Shown in pieces: positions 6,746 to 15,586 of a stretch of 64,000 bases of DNA (positions are counted from its first letter, which is position 1; every line of letters begins with the position of its first letter). Below the pieces are notes generated by a model. It ran no database searches and was not told the DNA's origin. It was given only the letters and a program-made list of their open reading frames with translations. The position numbers and the translations under genes were made by a program. This DNA is from Massilia aurea (lineage in GTDB: Bacteria; Pseudomonadota; Gammaproteobacteria; Burkholderiales; Burkholderiaceae_D): NCBI RefSeq assembly GCF_024753205.1, contig NZ_JANUGZ010000005.1:451354-515353 (forward strand), read 5' to 3'.

Positions 6746-8953
6746 TCAAACCGACAGCGGCATCTTTTCGATCAGCTTGTCGAGCGTGATCGGATACTCG
6801 CGCACACGCACGCCGGTCGCGTTGTAAATTGCGTTGGCAACTGCCGCAGCAACACCGCACAGACCCAGCTCGCCGATGCCCTTGGCCTTCATGGGCGACG
6901 AGATTTCGTCTTCTTCCTTGAGGAAGATGACTTCCTGGTGCGGCACGTCGGCGTGCACCGGCACCTCGTAGGTGGCCATGTCGTGGTTGGCGAAGAAGCC
7001 CAGGCGCTTGTCGACCACCAGGTGCTCCATCAGCGCGCCGCCGATACCCATCGTCATGCCGCCGATGACCTGGCTGCGTGCCTGCATCGGGTTCAGGATA
7101 CGGCCTGCTGCGCACACGGCCAGCATGCGGCGCACGCGCGTTTCGCCCGTGACCGAATCGACCGCGACTTCGACGAAGTGCGCGCCGAACGTCGACAGCT
7201 GGTTTTTCTTGTCCAGGCCGCCGGAGAATTCGATCGTGTCTTCGCCGACCAGTTCGCCACCTGCCGCCGCTTTAACCAGTGGCTGGCTGTTGCTGCCCAC
7301 GCGCACGGTGCCGTCGACGAATTCGGCGTCGGCTTCGTTCACGCCCAGCTTGGCGGCAACCTGCTCGCGCAGCTTGACGCAGGCCGCGTACACGCCTGAT
7401 GTGGAACTGTTCGCGCCCCACTGGCCACCCGAGCCGGACGATGCCGGGAAGTCCGAGTCGCCCAGGCGCACATCGATGCGATCGAGTGGCACGCCCAGCA
7501 TTTCAGCCGTGGTCTGCGCGATGATCGTGTAGCTGCCGGTACCGATATCGGTCATGTCGGTTTCCACCGTCACGCGGCCATCCGTGCCCAGCTTGACGCG
7601 GGCGCCCGATTTCATCACCGGGCTGTTACGGAAGGCGGATGCCACGCCATGGCCGATCAGCCAGCGGCCTTCACGGACCTGGCCTGGCTTCGCATTGCGC
7701 TTGGCCCAGCCGAACTTGTCGGCGCCCATGCGCATGCACTCGATGTAGCGGCGTTCCGAGAACTTCCGGATCGGCTTTTCCGGATCGACCTTGGTGTCGT
7801 TCAGGATGCGGAACTGGACCGGGTCCATGTTCAGCTTTTCGGCCATCTCGTCCATCGCCACTTCGAGCGCCATCATGCCCGGCGCTTCGCCTGGTGCGCG
7901 CATCGCGTTGCCTTCCGGCAGATCGAGCTCGGCCACGCGGGTGGCGGTCATGCGGTCGGTCCCGGCGTACAGCAGGCGCGTTTGCGCGGTCGCCACTTCG
8001 GCGCTGCCTTTTGGCAGGTTGCCGTTCCAGGTTTCGTGGCCGATGGCCATGATGCGGCCGTCACGGCCGGCGCCGATGCGGATGCGCTGGATCGTTGCCG
8101 GACGGTGCGTCGTGTTGTTGAAGATCAGGTGGCGGTGCAGCGACACCTTGACCGGACGCTTGGCCGCGCGCGCGCCCAGCGCTGCCAGCAGCGCATCGGC
8201 GCGCAGGAACAGCTTCGAGCCGAAGCCGCCGCCGACGTACGGCGAGATCACGCGCACTTTTTCTTTCGGGATGGCCAGCGTCTTGGCCAGGTCGCCGCGG
8301 CACCAGGCGACCATCTGGTTCGACGTGTAGACCGTGACCTTGTCGCCTTCCCAGAAGGCGGTCGAGGCATGCGGCTCCATCATCGCGTGCGACTGGTCGG
8401 GCGTGTGGTAGGTGGCGTCGAGCTTGACGGGCGAGGTCTCGAAACCGCGCGCGAAGTTGCCCGTCTTGGTATCCGGCGGATCCGACTCGCCCTCGGGTTT
8501 CACGGCATTGCCTTTTTCGGCGTCCAGGTCAAAGCGGCCCTTCTGGACCGTGTACTTGACCTTGACCAGGTGCGCAGCAGCGCGCGCCTGTTCGAACGTT
8601 TCCGCCACCACCAGCGCGACGGCCTGGTGATAGTGCTGGATGTTCGGGCCGGCCAGCAGGTGGGCGGTGTTCATGTCGCCCTTGCCCAGTTTGCCTGCGT
8701 TCTCGGCGGTGACGACGGCCAGTACCCCCGGCGCGCGGCGTGCAGCCTCGATATCGATCGATGCGATGCGGCCCTTGGCGATGCCCGAGCCGACGACGAA
8801 GCCCTGCGCGGCGTTCGGTACGTCCTTGTGATGCTCGTACGCGTACGGCGCCGTGCCGGTGGTCTTGAGTTTGCCGTCGATGCGGTTGGTCGGCTGACCG
8901 ACATAGCGCATGCGGTCAATCGGATTGGTGGTTGCTGGAGTCAGGAATTTCAT
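6746..8953 (-). CDS. paoC: Periplasmic aldehyde oxidoreductase, molybdenum-binding subunit (first copy)
   Basis: Molybdenum-cofactor subunit of a PaoABC-type aldehyde oxidoreductase, 735 residues, which oxidises (mainly aromatic) aldehydes to carboxylic acids in the periplasm. Family motifs include the cofactor-binding YVGGGFGSKLF, the MRAPGEAPG loop, and KGIGELGLCG with the catalytic glutamate. It has no signal peptide of its own; in this family the folded heterotrimer is carried out by the Tat signal on the small PaoA subunit. Its start follows the paoB stop by 3 bases, which indicates translational coupling. It differs from the downstream copy mainly in surface segments, so both may assemble with the same PaoA and PaoB. 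Confidence 0.92.
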   Translation of the reverse strand: MKFLTPATTNPIDRMRYVGQPTNRIDGKLKTTGTAPYAYEHHKDVPNAAQGFVVGSGIAKGRIASIDIEAARRAPGVLAVVTAENAGKLGKGDMNTAHLLAGPNIQHYHQAVALVVAETFEQARAAAHLVKVKYTVQKGRFDLDAEKGNAVKPEGESDPPDTKTGNFARGFETSPVKLDATYHTPDQSHAMMEPHASTAFWEGDKVTVYTSNQMVAWCRGDLAKTLAIPKEKVRVISPYVGGGFGSKLFLRADALLAALGARAAKRPVKVSLHRHLIFNNTTHRPATIQRIRIGAGRDGRIMAIGHETWNGNLPKGSAEVATAQTRLLYAGTDRMTATRVAELDLPEGNAMRAPGEAPGMMALEVAMDEMAEKLNMDPVQFRILNDTKVDPEKPIRKFSERRYIECMRMGADKFGWAKRNAKPGQVREGRWLIGHGVASAFRNSPVMKSGARVKLGTDGRVTVETDMTDIGTGSYTIIAQTTAEMLGVPLDRIDVRLGDSDFPASSGSGGQWGANSSTSGVYAACVKLREQVAAKLGVNEADAEFVDGTVRVGSNSQPLVKAAAGGELVGEDTIEFSGGLDKKNQLSTFGAHFVEVAVDSVTGETRVRRMLAVCAAGRILNPMQARSQVIGGMTMGIGGALMEHLVVDKRLGFFANHDMATYEVPVHADVPHQEVIFLKEEDEISSPMKAKGIGELGLCGVAAAVANAIYNATGVRVREYPITLDKLIEKMPLSV

Positions 8954-8956
8954 GGC

Positions 8957-9910
8957 TTAGGCTTTCTTTGCGTCTTGCATTGCTGCGGCCAAAATACGGT
9001 GTACCAAAGGAACCTTGAAGGCATTCTCTTCGGTGGTCTTCGCGCCGGCCATCAGGCGATCGGCCACGGCCTTGGCGCCCGCGCCCATCTGCTGCTCGGC
9101 GGCTTCGACGCGCCATGGCTTGTGGGCCACGCCGCCAACGGCCACGCGGCCGGTGCCGTCCGGCAGGATCACGGTGGCAACCGACACCAGCGCGAACGCA
9201 TACGATGCGCGGTCACGCACTTTCTTGTACGCGTGCACGCCGCCCAGCGGTTTTGGCAGGGTCACGTAGGTGATCAGTTCACCCGGTTCGAGCACCGTTT
9301 CGATGTGCGGGGTGTTGCCCGGCAGGCGATGGAAATCGGCGATCGGGATCGTGCGCTTGCTGCCATCGGCGCGCACGGTCTCGACTTCGGCGTCCAGCAG
9401 GCGCATGGCCACGGCCATGTCGCTCGGGTGCGTGGCGATGCAGGCATCGCTCGTGCCGACCACGGCCAGGTTGCGGGTGAAGCCGCCGATGGCGGCGCAA
9501 CCGCTGCCCGGCTCGCGCTTGTTGCACTTTTGCGCGGTGTCGTAGAAGTACGAACAGCGGGTACGCTGCAGCAGGTTACCCGACGTCGTTGCCTTGTTGC
9601 GCAACTGGGTCGAGGCGCCCGACAGCAGGGCGCGCGACAGCACGGCGTAGTCCTTGCGCACGCGCGGGTCGGATGCCAGATCGGTGTTGCGCACGAAGGC
9701 GCCGATGCGCAGGCCGCCGTTGGCGGTTGGCTCGATCTTGTCGAAGCCCAGTTTATTGACGTCGACCAGGGCGCCCGGGGTTTCGATCTCGAGCTTCATC
9801 AGGTCGAGCAGGTTGGTCCCGCCGGCGATGAAACGTGAGCCTGGCGTGCGGGCGACGGTTTGCGCTGCCTGTGCAGGCGTGGTAGCGCGTTGGTAAGTAA
9901 AGACCTTCAT
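8957..9910 (-). CDS. paoB: Periplasmic aldehyde oxidoreductase, FAD-binding subunit
   Basis: FAD subunit of the molybdenum hydroxylase complex, 317 residues, similar to E. coli PaoB (YagS). The FAD-binding motif RFIAGGTNLLDLMK is near residues 25-40. A cysteine-rich insert (TRCSYFYDTAQKCNKREPGSGC) corresponds to the extra [4Fe-4S] cluster loop known in PaoB and missing from most xanthine dehydrogenases. The start at 9910 overlaps the paoA stop by four bases (ATGA) and gives MKVFTYQRA; the longer frame would run well into paoA. Electrons pass from the molybdenum site through the PaoA iron-sulfur clusters to this FAD. Confidence 0.93.
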   Translation of the reverse strand: MKVFTYQRATTPAQAAQTVARTPGSRFIAGGTNLLDLMKLEIETPGALVDVNKLGFDKIEPTANGGLRIGAFVRNTDLASDPRVRKDYAVLSRALLSGASTQLRNKATTSGNLLQRTRCSYFYDTAQKCNKREPGSGCAAIGGFTRNLAVVGTSDACIATHPSDMAVAMRLLDAEVETVRADGSKRTIPIADFHRLPGNTPHIETVLEPGELITYVTLPKPLGGVHAYKKVRDRASYAFALVSVATVILPDGTGRVAVGGVAHKPWRVEAAEQQMGAGAKAVADRLMAGAKTTEENAFKVPLVHRILAAAMQDAKKA

Positions 9911-10554
9911 GCTTTGACCCCTCCGACTTCCTTGATGGCGTCGATGATGTTGGAGTAGGCGCCACATCGGCAGATGTTGCCGCTCATGCGCTCACGGATT
10001 TCTTCCACGGTCATCTGTGGCTTGGCGTTGAGGTCGGCCGTGACGTGGCTCGGCATGCCGGCGCGAATTTCTTCGATCACCGACACGCTGGCACAGATCT
10101 GGCCCGGGGTACAGTACCCGCACTGGTAGCCGTCGTGCTTGACGAAGGCTGCCTGCATCGGATGCAGCTTGTCCGGCGTGCCGAGGCCTTCGATCGTCGT
10201 GATCTTGGCGCCGTCGTGCATGATCGCCAGCGACAGGCACGAGTTGATGCGGCGGCCATCCATGATGATGGTGCAGGCGCCGCACTGGCCCTGGTCGCAG
10301 CCTTTTTTCGAGCCGGTCAGGTGCAGGTGCTCACGCAGCGCGTCGAGCAGCGTCGTGCGCGTGTCGAGTTCGAGCGTGACGTCCTTGCCGTTGACGTTGA
10401 AGGAGACGCCGACCTTGACCGGCTCCGGGTTGGCGGCCGGGGCGTTGGCGGCCGTCTGCGCGTTTGCGCCCGGCATTGCCACGGCCGAAGCCGATACTGC
10501 GCCGGCGATCAATACATCGCGCCGGGACAGCTTGATTTCCCTGAATTGTTCCAT
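9907..10554 (-). CDS. paoA: Periplasmic aldehyde oxidoreductase, [2Fe-2S] subunit with Tat signal
   Basis: Small iron-sulfur subunit, 215 residues, like E. coli PaoA (YagT). The N terminus carries a twin-arginine signal (LSRRDVLIAGAVSASAVAMP) ending near AQTAAN, so the complex is exported folded by the Tat system. Two ferredoxin-type cluster sites are visible: a plant-type motif CDQGQCGAC plus a later Cys, and the second-domain cysteines in CGYCTPGQIC and GNICRCG. It is first in the operon paoA-paoB-paoC-paoC. The start is supported by AAGGAA about 9 bases upstream. No paoD/xdhC-type cofactor maturation gene is present in the window; it must lie elsewhere. Confidence 0.95.
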   Translation of the reverse strand: MEQFREIKLSRRDVLIAGAVSASAVAMPGANAQTAANAPAANPEPVKVGVSFNVNGKDVTLELDTRTTLLDALREHLHLTGSKKGCDQGQCGACTIIMDGRRINSCLSLAIMHDGAKITTIEGLGTPDKLHPMQAAFVKHDGYQCGYCTPGQICASVSVIEEIRAGMPSHVTADLNAKPQMTVEEIRERMSGNICRCGAYSNIIDAIKEVGGVKA

Positions 10555-10801
10555 GTTTGGAAGTTCCTTCTATACAGTACGTTGTTCACCGTGATGTTGG
10601 CGTCGATACGATGGCGCCGCCCAGGCGAAAAGAAATGACAAGATAATGCGTTGATTTTATGTCAGCTCGCGTTAAGGCCGCGCTCCCTTGAAACCTGAAG
10701 CACTTTGGTGTAATAGCCATGTTGAGAGTACGTGTTTATATCTGGCAGCGCAGCTCAGCCACTAACACCCGGGTTGCTCCACGTAGTACAATCCGGGCGG
10801 C

Positions 10802-10886
10802 GCGGGCATGGCGAAATTGGTAGACGCATCAGACTTAAAATCTGCCGCCGTGAGGCGTGCCGGTTCGATTCCGGCTGCCCGCACCA
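10802..10886 (+). tRNA. tRNA-Leu (anticodon UAA)
   Basis: An 85-base tRNA with genomically encoded CCA. The acceptor stem GCGGGCA (10802-10808) pairs with TGCCCGC (10876-10882), followed by discriminator A and CCA. The anticodon loop CTTAAAA places TAA at 10836-10838. A long variable arm (GCCGTGAGGC region) typical of class II leucine tRNA precedes the T arm (CCGGTTCGATTCCGG). TACAAT just upstream of the gene could be its -10 element. Confidence 0.96.
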
Positions 10887-11081
10887 CGAATTATTCTGGC
10901 GCTCCACGCCAATCATGGCGCGACAGCGCCGATGCACTCACTCCGATATGCGACTGTCCATACGTTCCGTTATGGCAAGCGCAGGTCAGCGGCCTCGTCC
11001 GGATGGTGTAGCATGCCATTCGGCACCTCGATGCGGCCGCCGCACCACGACACTCCCCAGCACGACATGCAAGGACCCGAA

Positions 11082-11873
11082 TTGAATATCACGATCAACG
11101 ACGAATTGCGCTCTTTCGTCGATCCGCTCAGCCCGATCGAACAAGCCGCGCTCGAGCGCAGCCTGCTCGCCGAAGGTTGCCGCGACGCACTGGTACTCTG
11201 GCGCGATACGCTGATCGACGGCCACAATCGCTATGAGCTGTGCCAGAAGCACGGCATTCCGTTCCGCACCGTCCACAACAACACCTTCGAGTCGATCGAG
11301 GACGTCATGCTGTGGATGATCGATAACCACTTGGCGCGCCGCAGCGTGTCGGACTTCCAGCGCGGCGTGCTGGCGTTAAAGAAAAAAGAAATCGTCTCGG
11401 CCCGCGTGGCCGAGCGTCCTGCCGATGAGGCAGGCGATGCCGACGCGGCGCTGGACCCCGCCTCGCCGCCATGGAATACGCGCGAAGACGTCGCGCGTGC
11501 GGCGCGCGTGTCGAGCAATACGATCAGCCAGATCGAACGCATCCAGAAAGCGGCGACGCCCGAGCTGCGCGAAGCCGTGCGTACCGGCACCATCTCGATC
11601 AATGCCGCCGCCAATGTGGCGCAGTTGCCCGAGTCGGCGCAGCTGGCCGCCGTGGCCGGCGGTCGCAAGGAATTGCAGCAGGCTGCGCGCCAGGTGCGTG
11701 AACAGAAAAGCGCGGCCCGCCCGCGCAAAGAGAAAGAAGTGGTCGATCCGGCCGACGAGCTGGCCACATTGCGCAGCGAACGCGCAGCGATGAAAGACCG
11801 CCTGGCCACGCTGCTGACCGAAAACGAACGCCTCAAGCAACGCCTCGTCAACGCCGGTCTCGGCGCCGACTGA
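11082..11873 (+). CDS. Orphan ParB/RepB-like DNA-binding protein
   Basis: A 263-residue protein with the layout of ParB-family proteins: an N-terminal ParB nuclease-like domain (residues 1-90, with the motif LIDGHNRYELC), a central KorB-like helix-turn-helix (VARAARVSSNTISQIERI), and a C-terminal coiled coil (residues about 215-263). No parA or origin-proximal genes adjoin it, so a role in chromosome partition is doubtful; solo ParB-like proteins are often regulators or relics of mobile elements. I chose the TTG at 11082 because AAGGA sits 6 bases upstream. An in-frame ATG at 11067 has no ribosome-binding sequence and would add five residues. The gene lies downstream of tRNA-Leu. Confidence 0.75.
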   Translation: MNITINDELRSFVDPLSPIEQAALERSLLAEGCRDALVLWRDTLIDGHNRYELCQKHGIPFRTVHNNTFESIEDVMLWMIDNHLARRSVSDFQRGVLALKKKEIVSARVAERPADEAGDADAALDPASPPWNTREDVARAARVSSNTISQIERIQKAATPELREAVRTGTISINAAANVAQLPESAQLAAVAGGRKELQQAARQVREQKSAARPRKEKEVVDPADELATLRSERAAMKDRLATLLTENERLKQRLVNAGLGAD

Positions 11874-11904
11874 ACCTCGCCACGTCCTCAAGGAGCCAGC
11901 CCCC

Positions 11905-14157
11905 ATGCCCACGTCACGTTCGTTCACGCCGGCATTGCTCGGCTTGCTCCTGATCGGCGCCGCCGCGCCATCGCTCGCTGTTGCGCCCAAGAAGACACCG
12001 ATCGCGGCCACCAGCGCGCAAGCTGCGCCGAGCGCGGCCACGGTCGCGCGCTGGAAGGCAACGGCCGAGCGCGTGACGATCATGCGCGACAAGTGGGGCA
12101 TTCCGCACGTGTTCGGCCGCACCGATGCCGACACCGTGTTCGGCACGCTGTACGCGCAGGCCGAGGACGATTTCAATCGCATCGAACTCAATTACATCAA
12201 TGCGATGGGGCGCCTGGCTGAAGTCGAGGGTGAGGCCGAGATCTGGCGCGACCTGCGCATGAAGCTGTACGTCCAGCCGGCCGCCATGCAGGCGCAATAT
12301 GCCGCGAGTCCCGCCTGGCTGCAGAACCTGATGAAGGCGTTTGCCGATGGCCTGAACTATTACCTGTACACGCACCCCGAGGTCAAGCCGAAGCTGCTGA
12401 CCCACTTCGAGCCGTGGATGGCGCTCACGTTCAGCGAAGGCAGCATCGGCGGCGACATCGAATCGATCGAGCTGGCCGACCTGGCCGCGTTCTATGGCAA
12501 GCGCCCTGCAGTGGCGCAACTGAACGCGCAGCGCCTGGATTCGCGCGGCTTCGCCCCGGAACCGCGTGGCTCGAACGGCTTTGCCATCGCCCCCAAACTG
12601 AGCGCCAATGGCCACGCGCTGCTGATGATCAACCCGCACACGTCGTTCTACTTCCGCCCCGAAGTGCACATGGTCAGCGAAGAGGGCCTGAATGCCTATG
12701 GCGCCGTGACCTGGGGCCAGTTCTTCATCTACCAGGGCTTCAACGACAAGCTGGGCTGGATGCACACGTCCGGTGGCGGCGATGTCATCGACGAATACCT
12801 GGAAACCGTCGTCGACCGCAACGGCGAGTACTTCTATAAATACGGCAAGCATGAGGCGCCGATGCGCAAGGTCGCGATCGCGCTGCCGTACAAGATGCCC
12901 GATGGAACGATGGCCAGCCGCAGCGTCACTGCCTACTTCACGCACCACGGCCCCGTCGTGCGCGCCGAGGGCGGCAAGTGGGTGTCGGTCAAGCTGATGG
13001 ACGACCCGCTGAACGCCTTGACCCAGTCGTACACCCGCACCAAGGCGCGTGACTACAGCGCGTTCTACAAGGCCATGGAGCTGCGCACCAATTCGTCCAA
13101 CAACACCGTGTACGCCGATGCGAAGGGCAATATCGCTTACTTCCACGGCAACTTCATCCCGAAACGCGACCCGCGCGTGGACTGGACCCGCCCGGTGGAC
13201 GGCAGCAATCCCGCCAACGAATGGCAGCGCCTGCACGAGATCGACGAGACCATTACGCTGTTCAACCCGGCCAGCGGCTACATCTTCAATACCAACAACT
13301 GGCCCTGCACGGCGGCCGGCGTGAGCAGTCCCAAGTGCGCGAACTACCCGGCCTATATGTGGTCGCTGCCCGAGAATGCGCGTGGCCGCAATGCCGCGCG
13401 CGTCTTCAAGGAGGCCAAGGGCCTCGACATCGACGGCCTGATCGCGGCCTCGTACGACACGCGCCTGCAGGCGTTCGAGCCGCTCGTGCCGGCCGTGGTT
13501 GCCGACTACGACGCCTTGCCGCCGGAAGACCCGCGCAAGGCGGCGCTGGCCGAACAGATCGACGCGCTGCGCAGCTGGAACATGCGCTACGCCATCGACT
13601 CGGTCCCCACGTCGCTGGCCGTCTACTGGGGCCAGGACCTGGTGGCCCAGCACGGCGCGCGCGCAAAAGGCGAGACGATCCCGCCGGTCGACTACATCGC
13701 CCAGCGCTTGACCCCGGCGGACCGCCTCGACGGCTTGCTGCGCGCGTCGGACAAACTGATGGCCGACTTCGGTGACTGGCGCACGCCATGGGGCGAGATC
13801 AACCGCTTCCAACGTCTCTCGGGCGCGGTCGACCAGCAATACGACGACAGCAAGCCCAGCATTCCGGTGCCGTTCACATCGGCCAACTGGGGTTCGCTGG
13901 CATCGTTCGGCATGACGGCCAAGCAAACGACGAAGCGCATTTATGGCGACCGCGGCAACAGCTTTGTCGCTGCCGTGGAGTTCGGCCCGAAGGTGCGCGC
14001 CAAGAGTATTCTCGCTGGTGGCCAGAGCAGCGATCCCCGCTCGCCGCACTTCAACGATCAGGCCGCCATGTATGCGCGCGGCGAGTTCAAGGACGTGCTG
14101 TTCTACAAGGACGATATCGAGCGCAATCTCGAGCGCAAATACCATCCGGGCAAGTGA
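11905..14157 (+). CDS. Exported penicillin-acylase-family (S45) N-terminal nucleophile hydrolase
   Basis: A 750-residue precursor of the Ntn-hydrolase family S45, which includes penicillin G acylase, acylhomoserine lactone acylases and aculeacin acylase. A signal peptide is visible (LLGLLLIGAAAPSLAVA). The autocatalytic cleavage site is Gly222-Ser223 in PRGSNGFAIAP; Ser223 would become the N-terminal nucleophile of the beta subunit. The alpha part (about residues 50-222) has the usual DKWGIPHVFG start. Oxyanion and binding residues typical of the family occur downstream (INPHTSFYF, FHGNFIPKRDP). AAGGAG supports the start. The substrate is unknown; family relatives cleave amide bonds in beta-lactams, lipopeptides or quorum signals. 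Confidence 0.87.
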   Translation: MPTSRSFTPALLGLLLIGAAAPSLAVAPKKTPIAATSAQAAPSAATVARWKATAERVTIMRDKWGIPHVFGRTDADTVFGTLYAQAEDDFNRIELNYINAMGRLAEVEGEAEIWRDLRMKLYVQPAAMQAQYAASPAWLQNLMKAFADGLNYYLYTHPEVKPKLLTHFEPWMALTFSEGSIGGDIESIELADLAAFYGKRPAVAQLNAQRLDSRGFAPEPRGSNGFAIAPKLSANGHALLMINPHTSFYFRPEVHMVSEEGLNAYGAVTWGQFFIYQGFNDKLGWMHTSGGGDVIDEYLETVVDRNGEYFYKYGKHEAPMRKVAIALPYKMPDGTMASRSVTAYFTHHGPVVRAEGGKWVSVKLMDDPLNALTQSYTRTKARDYSAFYKAMELRTNSSNNTVYADAKGNIAYFHGNFIPKRDPRVDWTRPVDGSNPANEWQRLHEIDETITLFNPASGYIFNTNNWPCTAAGVSSPKCANYPAYMWSLPENARGRNAARVFKEAKGLDIDGLIAASYDTRLQAFEPLVPAVVADYDALPPEDPRKAALAEQIDALRSWNMRYAIDSVPTSLAVYWGQDLVAQHGARAKGETIPPVDYIAQRLTPADRLDGLLRASDKLMADFGDWRTPWGEINRFQRLSGAVDQQYDDSKPSIPVPFTSANWGSLASFGMTAKQTTKRIYGDRGNSFVAAVEFGPKVRAKSILAGGQSSDPRSPHFNDQAAMYARGEFKDVLFYKDDIERNLERKYHPGK

Positions 14158-14211
14158 CAATCGGGCTGTGATCGTGCTGCGATGGGCTGGCGATCCAGGT
14201 TGCCGGCACGC

Positions 14212-14217
14212 TATAAT
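14212..14217 (+). promoter_or_regulatory. tdk: Candidate -10 element upstream of tdk
   Basis: A perfect TATAAT lies 42 bases before the tdk start. No good -35 hexamer is at the right distance (the best is TGGCGA with an 18-base spacer), so this is a weak call. Confidence 0.35.
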
Positions 14218-14258
14218 CGCAGCCTTCGTCGCATCGGATAGACAGGCAGGACAGGGCA

Positions 14259-14810
14259 GTGGCCAAACTTTATTTCAGGTACTCGGCGATGAACGCCGGC
14301 AAATCGACGGCCCTGTTGCAGGTCGCGCACAACTACGAAGAGCAGGGCCAGCAGGTCAAGCTCTACACGGCAGCAATCGACAACCGCTATGGCGTTGGCG
14401 TGATCACGTCGCGCCTGGGCGCGCAGCGGCCCGCTGAAGTCTTTCATGCGGATACCAACTTTCTCGACCAGGTCGAGAACGTCGCCTGCCTGCTGGTGGA
14501 CGAGTCGCAATTCTTGACGGCGGCCCAGGTCAGCCAGCTGCACCAGCTGGCCCAGCTGCGCGGCGTGCCCGTCATCTGCTATGGCCTGCGCAGCGACTTT
14601 CGCGGCGAGCCATTCCCCGGCTCGGCCTATCTGCTGGCGCTGGCCGACGATATCGAGGAAATCAAGAACATCTGCACCTGCGGCAAGAAGGCGACGATGA
14701 ATATTCGCGTCGACGAGCAGGGGCGCCGTATCCGCGAAGGCGAGCAGGTCAGTATCGGCGGCAACGAAAGCTACCGCCAGGCGTGCGGGCGCTGCTTCTA
14801 CGAACGCTGA
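14259..14810 (+). CDS. tdk: Thymidine kinase (type II)
   Basis: Cytoplasmic thymidine kinase for pyrimidine salvage, which phosphorylates thymidine to dTMP with ATP. The 183-residue product has the P-loop SAMNAGKST at residues 9-17, the Walker B and catalytic Glu region LLVDESQFL, and two cysteine pairs (ICTCGKKA and ACGRC) that form the structural zinc lasso of type II enzymes. The start is GTG at 14259, preceded by GGACAGGGC. The downstream membrane-protein gene starts four bases after the stop, suggesting co-transcription. Confidence 0.95.
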   Translation: MAKLYFRYSAMNAGKSTALLQVAHNYEEQGQQVKLYTAAIDNRYGVGVITSRLGAQRPAEVFHADTNFLDQVENVACLLVDESQFLTAAQVSQLHQLAQLRGVPVICYGLRSDFRGEPFPGSAYLLALADDIEEIKNICTCGKKATMNIRVDEQGRRIREGEQVSIGGNESYRQACGRCFYER

Positions 14811-14814
14811 CGCG

Positions 14815-15405
14815 ATGCTCGCCGGCTGCAGCGCCTGGCTCCCCGCCGCCGCCTGCGCCATGGCCGCCGCGTCGCTCGACATCCTGATTTACCTGATTCC
14901 GTCGGCGGCGCTGGCGTTCCTGCTGTGGATTGCCTCGGCCGCGCACCCCGTCTTTTTCGTGTTCACCGCTGCCGGTACGCTGTGCCACGAGCTGGCGCAT
15001 TTCTCGGTGGGGCTGCTCACCAATGCCGAACCGGTCGGGATGAGTGTGCTGCCGCGCCGCATCAAGCGCGCGAAGGGCAGCAAGGCGGGCGGGCACAACT
15101 GGGAACTGGGCTCGGTCACGTTTGCCAATCTGCGCTGGTACAACGCGGCGCCAGCCGCGCTGGCGCCGCTCCTGGTGCTGTTCGTGCCGCTGGGCGTGGC
15201 CTGGTGGCGCACGCGTCATGGACTGGCCTTCGAGCCGGTCGACCTCGCGCTGATGGTGTTTCTCGCGCCGCAGTTCCTGTCGTTCTGGCCGTCGCCGGTC
15301 GACTGGAAGCTGGCCGCCCGCTCGTGGCCATGGGCGCCGCTGCTGATCCTGCTCGCCGCGCTCTGGTATTACGGCGACGCGCTATTGAGGCTTGTCAAAG
15401 GGTAA
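14815..15405 (+). CDS. Multi-pass membrane protein with HELAH zinc-binding motif
   Basis: A 196-residue membrane protein with four or five predicted helices. After the second helix lies TLCHELAHFSVGLL, an HExxH motif of the kind found in M50-type intramembrane zinc proteases. A second ligand motif near DLALMVFLAPQF or PVDW is not convincingly conserved, so proteolytic activity is only a suggestion. A GSVTFANLRWYNAAPAALAPLL segment follows, matching uncharacterised membrane proteins more than known S2P enzymes. The start at 14815 directly follows the tdk stop; an alternative at 14860 would keep the HELAH helix. Neither has a strong ribosome-binding site. Confidence 0.65.
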   Translation: MLAGCSAWLPAAACAMAAASLDILIYLIPSAALAFLLWIASAAHPVFFVFTAAGTLCHELAHFSVGLLTNAEPVGMSVLPRRIKRAKGSKAGGHNWELGSVTFANLRWYNAAPAALAPLLVLFVPLGVAWWRTRHGLAFEPVDLALMVFLAPQFLSFWPSPVDWKLAARSWPWAPLLILLAALWYYGDALLRLVKG

Positions 15406-15586
15406 ATACAGGGATGTGAGCAGGCTTACGGCAACCTTAATTGTCAGCGTTTGCGTTGCCGCAAGCGGGTCAGGCCGGCGCTAACACGGTCATCTACCTG
15501 TAGAATGAACCGAAAAGCGCGGTATGGCAGGTTTGCCTTGCGCCATGCCGCAACCGCAACAGGAATCCCGTTCGGAGAATCGCAGA

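Noticed and set aside
4584..6827. Long open frame on the plus strand opposite paoC (and similar long antisense frames at 11914-14160 minus, 15863-18100 minus and 45766-48471 plus)
   Set aside because: They are shadows of high-GC genes: composition rich in His, Arg, Gln and Ala, no motifs, and the opposite strand carries clear family members.
10802..11081. Integrated element at tRNA-Leu with att sites
   Set aside because: I found no second copy of the tRNA 3' end and no integrase within the window.
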